Assembly (NCBI GenBank): GCA_000990325.1
Contig: LBPS01000007.1
Coordinates: 1 to 32,360, forward strand
Length of the DNA: 32,360 nt
Origin: Candidatus Nomurabacteria bacterium GW2011_GWE2_34_25
GTDB taxonomy: Bacteria; Patescibacteriota; Minisyncoccia; Phycocordibacterales; UBA9973
Direction of reading: 5' to 3'
A program made the translations under genes and the position numbers. Position 1 is the first letter of the stretch; the number at the start of each line of letters is the position of its first letter. The notes below the pieces were generated by a model. It had not been told where the DNA came from and ran no database searches. It was given only the letters and a program-made list of their open reading frames with translations. Of this stretch, positions 17,497 through 25,491 are shown piece by piece.

Positions 17497-18051
17497 ATGG
17501 CAAAACAAGAATTAAGAGGGGAGAGGAATTGGTACGCTATTCATACTTATGCAGGATATGAGAATGCTGTTATGCGTAATTTAAAGCAACGCATAGATAG
17601 TCTTGGGGTCAATGATAAGATTTTTAGTGTTGTTGTTCCAACTGAGAAAAAAATAAAAATAAAAGCAGGTAAAAGAGTAGAAATAGAAGAGAAAGTTTAT
17701 CCTGGATATGTACTTGTCGACATGATCGTAGATGATAACTCTTGGTATGTAGTTCGTAATACTCCCCGTGTTACAGGATTCGTAGGTGCTGGGGTAAATC
17801 CGGTTCCATTAAACAAAAAAGAAGTAGATGATCTCTTCGGCCGAATGGATAAAAGTAAGGGCAGTGTAAGTAAACACATGATTGATCTTGAAGTTGGAGA
17901 AATTGTTCGTATTGCTGACGGTCCATTCAAAGAGCTTGAAGGGAAAGTGAGTGATGTTGATAATGAGAGAGGAAAGGTCAAAGTTCTTGTTTCCATGTTC
18001 GGCAGAGAAACCCCCGTCGAATTAGACTTTCTCCAAATCAAAAAGATTTAG
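17497..18051 (+). CDS. nusG: Transcription termination/antitermination factor NusG
   Basis: [46 protein letters not shown] motif [37 protein letters not shown]. Confidence 0.98.
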   Translation: MAKQELRGERNWYAIHTYAGYENAVMRNLKQRIDSLGVNDKIFSVVVPTEKKIKIKAGKRVEIEEKVYPGYVLVDMIVDDNSWYVVRNTPRVTGFVGAGVNPVPLNKKEVDDLFGRMDKSKGSVSKHMIDLEVGEIVRIADGPFKELEGKVSDVDNERGKVKVLVSMFGRETPVELDFLQIKKI

Positions 18052-18057
18052 AAATGT

Positions 18058-18186
18058 AGCAGGATTGTTCAAATTTTTATCAGCGTCGGAGCCCTTTAGG
18101 GTAAAGCTGGAAAAATTTAATAATCCTGCGGAGTTTCTATTTGATTAGTGAGGTTAAATATGTTAGATTAAGTCTGTTACGCTGAT
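18058..18186 (+). promoter_or_regulatory. Candidate structured leader RNA upstream of rplK
   Basis: Outer stem gcaggatt (18059-18066)/aatcctgc (18122-18129); mid stem aaattttt/aaaaattt and cagc/gctg; inner ccct..aggg. Alternative pairing atcagcgt (18079-18086) with acgctgat (18179-18186). Confidence 0.55.
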
Positions 18187-18216
18187 GCTTCAAATATTAG
18201 AATAATAAAATAAATT

Positions 18217-18642
18217 ATGGCCAAGAAAATTACAAAAAAAGTTAAGTTACAAATACCAGCCGCAAAGGCAACCCCAGCTCCACCACTTGGACCTGCTCTA
18301 GGTCAGGCCGGAGTCAACATCGCAGAATTCTGTCAGAAGTTTAATGCTATGACCGCTAAGGATGCAGGGGAAATAGTTGGAGTTCTCATTACTGTTTACG
18401 AAGACCGAACTTATGATATCAAAGTCAAGACTCCTCCAGTTGCCGGATTAATATTCAAAGCTGCCGGTATAGAGAAGGGTTCAGGTAAACCCAACACTTC
18501 AAAAGCAGGCAAGATAACAAAAGCTCAAGTCAAAGAAATCGCTATGAAGAAAATGCCTGACTTAAATGCCAAAGATATCGAAGGTGCAATGAAGATTGTC
18601 GAAGGTAGTGCCCGCTCAGCAGGTATTACAGTTGTAGAATAA
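18217..18642 (+). CDS. rplK: 50S ribosomal protein L11
   Basis: [36 protein letters not shown]; typical L11. Confidence 0.98.
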   Translation: MAKKITKKVKLQIPAAKATPAPPLGPALGQAGVNIAEFCQKFNAMTAKDAGEIVGVLITVYEDRTYDIKVKTPPVAGLIFKAAGIEKGSGKPNTSKAGKITKAQVKEIAMKKMPDLNAKDIEGAMKIVEGSARSAGITVVE

Positions 18643-18699
18643 AATACAAAATAAATTTCCCCTAGGCACAGCCTAGGGGAAATTTATTTTGTATTTTAT
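18639..18699. terminator. 29-bp perfect hairpin between convergent rplK and efp, with CCTAGG core
   Basis: ataaaatacaaaataaatttcccctaggc-aca-gcctaggggaaatttattttgtattttat. Confidence 0.88.
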
Positions 18700-18713
18700 C
18701 TAGAACCTAACTC

Positions 18714-19292
18714 TTATTTCTGAACTCTTTCTACGTATTGACTTGTTTCGGTATTGATGATTACTTTATCGCCTTCTTCTATGAAGAAGGGAACTTGGAT
18801 TTTGACACCATTTTCAAGTGTTGCGAGTTTGCCTCCACCCGACGCAGTGCTTCCCTTTATAGATGGCGGACATTCTTTGATTACGAATTCCATTTTTATA
18901 GGCAAAGATATTTTAATAATTTGCTCAGTCCCATCGTTATCCCAGACTAAGGCTGTAGCATTTTCATTGGTTTTAAGATATTTGCCTGCTTCACCGATTA
19001 TCTTTTCTTCAATTTTAAATCTATCCTTAGGATCAGTAGGGTCAGCAAACCAAAATTCACCCTTATTGGCATAAAGGAATTTCACATCTTTTTTGCTGAT
19101 TTCAGCTTCGTCGGCTTTATCTGAAGCATGAAAGACTGTATTCCAAGTACGCCCAGAGAGTAGACTCTTGAGTTTGGCTTGGTTTTGAGGCTTACGTTGC
19201 TGGGTGCGAGCGACGTGATTGTCCATCACCTCACAAGGCTCATCTTCATATATAATTATTTTTCCTGTACGTATTTCACTGTATTCAAGCAT
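18714..19292 (-). CDS. efp: Elongation factor P
   Basis: MLEYSEIRTGKIIIYEDEPCEVMDNHVARTQQRKPQNQAKLKSLLSGRTWNTVFHASDK; C-terminal VPFFIEEGDKVIINTETSQYVERVQK. Confidence 0.93.
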   Translation of the reverse strand: MLEYSEIRTGKIIIYEDEPCEVMDNHVARTQQRKPQNQAKLKSLLSGRTWNTVFHASDKADEAEISKKDVKFLYANKGEFWFADPTDPKDRFKIEEKIIGEAGKYLKTNENATALVWDNDGTEQIIKISLPIKMEFVIKECPPSIKGSTASGGGKLATLENGVKIQVPFFIEEGDKVIINTETSQYVERVQK

Positions 19293-19293
19293 A

Positions 19294-19330
19294 TGATTAG
19301 GTTCTAGTGGCTAGTTTCTAGCTTCTAGTA
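19294..19330 (-). repeat. ACTAG-family repeat directly upstream of efp
   Basis: Reverse complement reads ...actagaagctagaaactagccactagaacctaatc, just upstream of the efp ATG. Confidence 0.65.
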
Positions 19331-19413
19331 TATTTAATTTAATAACAAAATGAGTATAACAGAATTGTTTAAAAAACGGAAGGAGAATATTCTCCTGTAG
19401 TTTTTGCAAAATA

Positions 19414-20484
19414 TTATTCACCAGCGCTCGATATCTGTATTTCTCCAAAACGGCTTTTGACCTCTTTAAGGATTTCATCTGAGAGCTTTTTGTTCTCTCT
19501 CAAGTATATGCGAGCTGCATCGTATCCACGTCCAAGCTTTATCTCCTCCACTGGACCTTTCTCTTTTTGTTTGGCTGTTCCTAGATATGAGAATATTGCC
19601 CCGCTCGATTTACTGATAATTCCAAGCTTCTCTCCGAGAGCCATAATTTCTCCTTCACGAGAAATTCCTTCCCCGTATATAATATCGAATTCTGTTTGTT
19701 TGAATGGAGCTGCAACTTTATTCTTTACAACCTTCACTCTTGTACGACTCCCGACTACTTCCTCACCCTTTTTTATCTGGGCGATTCTTCGTATGTCGAG
19801 ACGGACAGAAGTATAGAATTTAAGAGCCTTTCCTCCCGGAGTAGTCTCAGGATTACCAAACATGACCCCGATCTGCATACGGATCTGGTTTATAAAAATT
19901 AGAGAAGTCTTAGAATGAGCGACTATGGCCGTGAGCTTACGAAGTGCTTGCGACATAAGTCTAGCCTGTTTACCCATGTGTTGCTGTCCCATATCGCCCT
20001 CGATTTCATCTTTCGGAGTGAGGGCTGCGACAGAGTCGATAACTACGACGTCTATTTTCCCAGAACGTACAAGACTCTCTGTAATCTCAAGGCCTTGTTC
20101 ACCGTTGTCTGGTTGAGAGATCAGAAGCTCTTTAATATTGACTCCAAGTTTACTAGCATAATCTGGGTCCATCGCATGTTCAGCATCAATATAGGCGCAT
20201 ATACCACCCTTTTTTTGAGCTTCTGCTACGATATGTAAGGCAAGAGTCGTCTTACCTGAGGATTCTGGGCCAAATATTTCTATCATACGGCCTCTGGGTA
20301 CACCACCGACTCCTAGGGCCATATCAAGACCGATTGATCCAGTAGGTATGACATCGATGTCTACCTTTGGAGCATCACCCAATTTCATAATTGCACCTTC
20401 GCCAAACTTTGTCTGGATTGATCTGATTGTATCCTCGATTTCTCCACCTGTTTCTTTTGGAGCCTTTTTTGCTTTTTTTATCAT
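19414..20484 (-). CDS. recA: Recombinase A
   Basis: [71 protein letters not shown]. Confidence 0.99.
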   Translation of the reverse strand: MIKKAKKAPKETGGEIEDTIRSIQTKFGEGAIMKLGDAPKVDIDVIPTGSIGLDMALGVGGVPRGRMIEIFGPESSGKTTLALHIVAEAQKKGGICAYIDAEHAMDPDYASKLGVNIKELLISQPDNGEQGLEITESLVRSGKIDVVVIDSVAALTPKDEIEGDMGQQHMGKQARLMSQALRKLTAIVAHSKTSLIFINQIRMQIGVMFGNPETTPGGKALKFYTSVRLDIRRIAQIKKGEEVVGSRTRVKVVKNKVAAPFKQTEFDIIYGEGISREGEIMALGEKLGIISKSSGAIFSYLGTAKQKEKGPVEEIKLGRGYDAARIYLRENKKLSDEILKEVKSRFGEIQISSAGE

Positions 20485-20494
20485 ATATTTATTT

Positions 20495-20675
20495 TTTGAA
20501 ATTAAAATAGTTTTTTAAAATAAATTTAGGGCGTATCTAAAATAGTCTTATCAGAGGGGCCGGCGGAGGCTGTCGAGCCGAGCACTGAGCAAATTTCTAG
20601 CAAGAAATTATGCGGACCCGATGAGAAGAGCTATTTTAGAGGAGCCCTTTTTTAAAAAACTATTTTAATTTCAAA
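20495..20675. repeat. 181-bp nested inverted-repeat element (perfect 26-bp terminal arms, multi-hairpin core)
   Basis: tttgaaattaaaatagttttttaaaa (20495-20520) is the exact reverse complement of 20650-20675. Inner stems agggc/gccct, ctaaaatag/ctattttag; hairpins ggct-gtcg-agcc and aatttct-agca-agaaatt. Confidence 0.85.
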
Positions 20676-20690
20676 GATTATTTTATAATT

Positions 20691-21071
20691 TTACTTACTA
20701 TTAAACGCGACTGTTCCCGCACTTTCTTTATAAACCAATTGGAACTTTTTCTCTTTACTTTTACCAAATTTATCTTCGGTATTAATTGTGATAACAGAAA
20801 ACCCAGGGATAAGAGCAATAGATTCTCTGAAACTTCCATCTTTATCTATATATATTTCTCTACCATTAAGACTTATATGAGTAGCATGCTCAGCCTTCCC
20901 AGTTATATAAGTAATAGCAGTGCCACTTCTTTCTATTGCAGCTTCTACCTGTACTCCTTTTAGCAAGAAAGACATTTTCATAAGAGCAAAAATTCCAATG
21001 GTCGAAAATAATACTACACAGGACATTGTCCCTAGCCACCACTTTATGTTTTTGTCTTTTATGCTTTGCAT
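20691..21071 (-). CDS. Membrane-anchored small protein with Ig-like (glucodextranase-B-like) domain
   Basis: N-terminal TM, then ITYITGKAEHATHISLNGREIYIDKDGSFRESIALIPGFSVITINTEDKFGKSKEKKFQLVY. Confidence 0.7.
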   Translation of the reverse strand: MQSIKDKNIKWWLGTMSCVVLFSTIGIFALMKMSFLLKGVQVEAAIERSGTAITYITGKAEHATHISLNGREIYIDKDGSFRESIALIPGFSVITINTEDKFGKSKEKKFQLVYKESAGTVAFNSK

Positions 21072-21146
21072 TATGTATTTGAATTCTTAATTCTTCTCTT
21101 ATTATATCACTTTTTTTAAAAGCTAACACCAAACAGCAAATATCTA

Positions 21147-23327
21147 TTATTGTCCTACTGCGATATCGTCAGTATTATTCACTCCTTTCTCAAGTACATC
21201 CCTTGGTTTAGCACCATTTCCAGGACCGACAACTCCATGGTCTTCAAGCATATCTATAAGCTTAGCAGCTCTGGCATAGCCGACGCCGAGCTTCCTCTGT
21301 AGGTATGAAGTTGAAGCTTTCTGGTCTCTTATTACTACTTCTCTAGCTTCTTCATATAGATCATCTTCTCCACTTTCGCTTTCCATACTATCGCTAAATA
21401 AATTGCTACCTTTTTCAATATTACCTGTCAGTACGATTTGATCGGGGATCTCATCCATATATGCGTTCTTTAAATATTCAACAACTCTCTTGACCTCATC
21501 TTCTGAGATGAAGGCACTCTGTAGACGTTCAGGCTGACTCATTTCTCCACTGGCATAGAGCATATCTCCAGCTCCTAGTAGCTTTTCAGCTCCTCCTTGG
21601 TCGAGAATTGTTCGAGAATCTATCTGTGAAGATACTTGTAGGGCGATACGAGTAGGGATGTTGGCCTTAATGAGACCCGTGATGACATTGACGGACGGAC
21701 GTTGAGTTGAGAGGATGATGTGAATTCCGACAGCACGAGACATTTGCGCAAGTCGCACGATAGCACTTTCTAATTCTCTTGGGTAGGCTTGCATGATATC
21801 GGCAAGCTCATCGATGACGATGACTATATAAGGCATTCTTTCGGCTTCACCTTCTTTGCTTTTTGCATAAACTGTCGAGTGATATGATTCGATGTCTCGG
21901 ACAGATTCAGCCTGGAGGACATCGTATCGGCGATCCATTTCTTTCGCTGCCCATTTGAGAGCCAGGATTGTCTTCTTGGGGTCGGTGATAACAGGGGTAA
22001 GTAGGTGAGGGATTTTGTTGTATAGAGTAAGCTCAACTCTCTTGGGGTCTACCATGATGAGCTTCATGTCTTCTGGTCCATTTCTGTACAAGAGAGAAGT
22101 GATGATTGAGTGAATAGTTACAGACTTACCAGAACCAGTTGTTCCAGCGATTAGTGCGTGAGGCATCTTGGCCAAGTTGCCAAAGACGGCCTTACCAGAG
22201 AGTCCGCGACCAAGGGCGACAGTTAGTGGTTTTGGAGAATTTTGGAATTTATCATCTGATAGTAAAGTAGCAAGTCCGACAGTTGATTTTACTTTATTTG
22301 GAATTTCAACTCCGACGAGAGATTTGCCAGGAATCGGTGCTTCAATACGAATAGGATGGGCAGCGAGAGCGAGGGCTAGGTCATTTTGAAGTCCTACGAT
22401 ACGTGAGAGCTTGACTCCTTGTGCAGGCTTGAGTGCATAGCGAGTGACGGTCGGTCCGACAGTTACCTCATCCATCTCAACAGGAATTCCAAAGTTGAGG
22501 AGGGTACGTTGGATGATGTTTGTATTACCTTTCATGTCCCCGATATTTGGCTTACCTTTATCTTTCTCAAGGAGTGAAAGTGGGGGAGCGATATAGTCAG
22601 TGTGGAATTTCTTTTTAGGTGAAAGTTTTTCTTCCTCGATTGTTTTAATAGCAACTTCGCTGTATTCCAATTCCTGTTCTATTGGTTTCTCATTTTCTTT
22701 TTGAATATTTGGCAGAGCAATCTCGGCAATACTTTCGGTCTCAGTAAATGGTAGGGGAATTTCTTTATTGAAAATGTTTTTAATTTTGTGCCAGATGGCA
22801 AGTAGATTTGGACGTTCGTTTCCGAGTACTATTAGAGAGATGATGAGTATGGTTCCGAGAAGGAGAATCCCTCCATATACTCCAAATGGACTCATAATGA
22901 AAGCCACCAATCTTCCTAGTTGTCCACCATAAGTAAGTACAGTCGAAGTACCTACTCCATTTGTTGCGAGGTCCATGATACCGAGAGTTGAGAGTAGTAC
23001 CGACGCTCCCATTATCAAGTGTAATCGAGCAATACCGAACATTCCTTCTTTCAAGAAAGATACTCCTACGATTCCTAAAATAATAGGTAGTAAGTAGTAC
23101 CCAAATCCAAAAATTAAACTCAACATTTTATAAATAAAATCTCCTGCAACTCCTGCTAACCGAAATATTGATAATAAAATTAAAAGTCCTAAAACCAGAA
23201 AGATAATACCCCAGATACTGTCTGTCGTCTCTTCTTTTAATTCTACTTTTTTCCTGTTATTCTTGCCCGATTTTCGGTTTCTTTTTGCCTCTTCTTTTTC
23301 CTGGTATTCTTTATCTTTTTTTGCCAT
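21147..23327 (-). CDS. ftsK: FtsK/SpoIIIE-type DNA translocase
   Basis: N-terminal TM helices; MPHALIAGTTGSGKSVTIHSIITSLLYRNGPEDMKLIMVDPKRVELTLYNKIPHLLTPVITDPKK; C-terminal gamma domain QRKLGVGYARAAKLIDMLEDHGVVGP. Confidence 0.97.
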   Translation of the reverse strand: MAKKDKEYQEKEEAKRNRKSGKNNRKKVELKEETTDSIWGIIFLVLGLLILLSIFRLAGVAGDFIYKMLSLIFGFGYYLLPIILGIVGVSFLKEGMFGIARLHLIMGASVLLSTLGIMDLATNGVGTSTVLTYGGQLGRLVAFIMSPFGVYGGILLLGTILIISLIVLGNERPNLLAIWHKIKNIFNKEIPLPFTETESIAEIALPNIQKENEKPIEQELEYSEVAIKTIEEEKLSPKKKFHTDYIAPPLSLLEKDKGKPNIGDMKGNTNIIQRTLLNFGIPVEMDEVTVGPTVTRYALKPAQGVKLSRIVGLQNDLALALAAHPIRIEAPIPGKSLVGVEIPNKVKSTVGLATLLSDDKFQNSPKPLTVALGRGLSGKAVFGNLAKMPHALIAGTTGSGKSVTIHSIITSLLYRNGPEDMKLIMVDPKRVELTLYNKIPHLLTPVITDPKKTILALKWAAKEMDRRYDVLQAESVRDIESYHSTVYAKSKEGEAERMPYIVIVIDELADIMQAYPRELESAIVRLAQMSRAVGIHIILSTQRPSVNVITGLIKANIPTRIALQVSSQIDSRTILDQGGAEKLLGAGDMLYASGEMSQPERLQSAFISEDEVKRVVEYLKNAYMDEIPDQIVLTGNIEKGSNLFSDSMESESGEDDLYEEAREVVIRDQKASTSYLQRKLGVGYARAAKLIDMLEDHGVVGPGNGAKPRDVLEKGVNNTDDIAVGQ

Positions 23328-23401
23328 ATTGTTTAGTTTAATTGTGATGATTTTATGAGTTCATTATAGCATAAAATTATCAAAAATAATTACGACAAAC
23401 A

Positions 23402-23437
23402 GGTGATTTTTTCAAATATTAATTTGAAAAAATCACC
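23402..23437. repeat. Perfect 16-bp hairpin upstream of ftsK
   Basis: ggtgattttttcaaat-atta-atttgaaaaaatcacc. Confidence 0.8.
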
Positions 23438-23456
23438 CTGTGGATAACTTTTTTTA

Positions 23457-23572
23457 TAATTACTAATTACCTATTACTAATTAATAATTAGAATCCATAA
23501 AATACCAGCACAAAAGCAAAGCTTTTGTGCTGGTATTTTCATTTGTAATCAGTAATTGGTAATTAGTAATTA
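23457..23572. repeat. Nested inverted-repeat element: 27-bp arms (25/27) around a perfect 19-bp hairpin
   Basis: Outer 23457-23483 versus 23546-23572; inner aaaataccagcacaaaagc (23499-23517)/gcttttgtgctggtatttt (23521-23539). Confidence 0.82.
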
Positions 23573-23584
23573 CTCATTTTTTTC

Positions 23585-23612
23585 TTTACAAGAAAAAAAT
23601 AGAGTATATAAT
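23585..23612 (+). promoter_or_regulatory. Candidate promoter (TTTACA-16-TATAAT)
   Basis: TTTACA 23585-23590, TATAAT 23607-23612, ~50 nt before the ATG. Confidence 0.55.
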
Positions 23613-23661
23613 GGACACATTAAAGACATAAAAATCCACTCTAGGTGGTCAAAAAGACATT

Positions 23662-24495
23662 ATGAATAATCAAAAAGACACACAAAAGACAAGTTTGAAT
23701 TCATATGGACAAGAGAATGTCCTAGACGTTAAATCTTTGCATAGTAAGCATATTTACGAATTTGCAAACAAAAAGACAGAGAAGTTAGTTACCGCTCTTT
23801 ATATGGTCACAGACTGTATGGACACCGACGATGCACTGAAAGCAAAACTTCGAGAACTCGGAGTAAGGTTGCTATCGGACATGTATAAGTTGTCAACACT
23901 CTCTCCTCAAGACAAGCACTTACATATCGGAGCATCTTTGGCACATGTAGATGAAGTACTTTCTTTTATAGAAATCGCTTATACCATAGGTTTTATTTCA
24001 GAGATGAATACAGCCATTTTAAAGAAAGAATTTATGATTCTGATAGGGGAGCTAGAGAACTTGGAGAAGAAAGACAAGCACTTCACTTTCACTCTTGATG
24101 AAGAAATGTTTTCTCTTCCAGCAATCTCCCCTAGGCAAGGCCTAGGGCAAGAGAATAATGTAAAGGACAATAATATTAAAAGGACAAACTTTAATATTAT
24201 GTCTTTTACAAATCACAAGCCTAATTCTTCTTACGGACAAAACCTTTCTGCTAGCCTGCCGAAGAGGCAGGTCTCTGATAAAAAAGAAAGAACAGATAAA
24301 ATACTTACTCTCATTAAGGAAAACAAGAACTTGTCTACCGGAGAGGCTGGAGTTTCTATAAAAGACATTTCAACTGCATTCACCGACTGCTCAGAAAAGA
24401 CAATTCAGCGTGAATTAAATTCTCTTCTTGCTAAAGGACAAATTAAAAAGACTGGTTCCAAGAGGTGGTCAAGGTATCAATTAGTTGCTAATTAG
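23662..24495 (+). CDS. Hypothetical regulator-like protein: helical N-terminal domain, low-complexity linker, C-terminal wHTH
   Basis: C-terminal KILTLIKENKNLSTGEAGVSIKDISTAFTDCSEKTIQRELNSLLAKGQIKKTGSKRWSRYQL is wHTH-like; N-terminal ~130 aa predicted helical. Confidence 0.75.
   Translation: MNNQKDTQKTSLNSYGQENVLDVKSLHSKHIYEFANKKTEKLVTALYMVTDCMDTDDALKAKLRELGVRLLSDMYKLSTLSPQDKHLHIGASLAHVDEVLSFIEIAYTIGFISEMNTAILKKEFMILIGELENLEKKDKHFTFTLDEEMFSLPAISPRQGLGQENNVKDNNIKRTNFNIMSFTNHKPNSSYGQNLSASLPKRQVSDKKERTDKILTLIKENKNLSTGEAGVSIKDISTAFTDCSEKTIQRELNSLLAKGQIKKTGSKRWSRYQLVAN
24128..24147 (+). repeat. CCTAGG palindrome inside the wHTH gene
   Basis: ccctaggc-aag-gcctaggg; same core as 18658-18680 (ccctaggc-aca-gcctaggg). 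Confidence 0.8.
24255..24271 (+). repeat. Second palindrome inside the wHTH gene
   Basis: cctgcc-gaaga-ggcagg. Confidence 0.75.
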
Positions 24496-24656
24496 GTTCT
24501 AGTAATTAGTGACTAGTTTCTAGTAAAAATGCCTCGGCGTACGCCGAGGCATTTTGTTGTAAGAATTGTATTCCAAGTTCGTCTACTTATGTATATGGTA
24601 GGGCGTATTATTAATATAACACTAGAAACTAGTCACTAGCTACTAGAAACTAATTA
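24489..24656. repeat. Nested inverted-repeat element: 36-bp ACTAG-family arms (33/36) around a perfect 30-bp palindrome
   Basis: Arms 24489-24524 and 24621-24656; centre aaaatgcctcggcgtacgccgaggcatttt (24526-24555). Confidence 0.85.
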
Positions 24657-24676
24657 TTGACTTATCCACAGCTATT

Positions 24677-24706
24677 CACTAAAAACTAGCTACTAGAACC
24701 TAATTA
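24677..24706 (+). repeat. Additional ACTAG-family repeat copy
   Basis: cactaaaaactagctactagaacctaatta. Confidence 0.6.
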
Positions 24707-25020
24707 TTCTTGCATATTATAAACCCCTATTATATAATGGTATTGCGTATTAGTAGTTGGCATTTATATGCTTTATATGCTAATATGTAATATCTCTATA
24801 TGTATGGTTTACAACCTTATATATTGAGATCCGATCATTGAAAATTTAATACTATATTATTGTTAATACCAAACAGTATATAGCCGTAGTTAGTTCTAGT
24901 ATTTTGTTGTTAGAAATTTTCTTTCAACTTTATAACTTTTAACTTTCTACTTATTCAGTTTTCACTGGTCAAATTGCTATTCGTTTTCTCGTATTTTTCT
25001 TTTTGTTTTTCCTTGCTAAA

Positions 25021-25322
25021 TTTACTTTGATAGAGAAGTAATCTAACGCAGGAAAAATTACATTGTTTTTTTTCTCGCTTTTATTATTACTTTGATAGAG
25101 AGGTAATATATTGCAAGAAAATTCATAAAGATTATTTATTAGATTTCGTTTAGTAGTATCGGCCCTGTCGACAAGGCAGATATGCTTGTCTATATTTGTA
25201 AATTATTCGCAAGAATATTTTATAAATGAAGCAAGCAGATTGTTTATGGATTTCGTTTACGATTCTAAATTTTGTTTCTCCTTTCATCACAACTTTTTTG
25301 ATAGAGAGAAGTCTTGAGAAAA
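25021..25322 (+). repeat. Degenerate direct repeats in the leader of the S-layer-like gene
   Basis: tttactttgatagagaagtaat (25021-25042), ttactttgatagagaggtaat (25087-25107), tttgatagagagaagt (25307-25322); also gattatttattagatttcgtttag (25130-) versus gattgtttatggatttcgtttac (25238-). Confidence 0.65.
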
Positions 25323-25491
25323 GTTTCAAGGTTTAGAAGTTCAGTAAAAGATTATTCTTTATTATTAAAAAGTAGAGAATAATCAAATATGCACACATAT
25401 TGGTTTTTTCCTCGTCGTATTATTATTTTATTAGTCACGTCCGAGGATAAGTCGAAATCAATTTAAAAGTGCATACAATTAATTAAAAATT

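Noticed and set aside
18738-20238. Several plus-strand ORFs (60-119 aa) opposite efp and recA
   Set aside because: Antisense shadows of strongly supported conserved genes; no recognisable domains.
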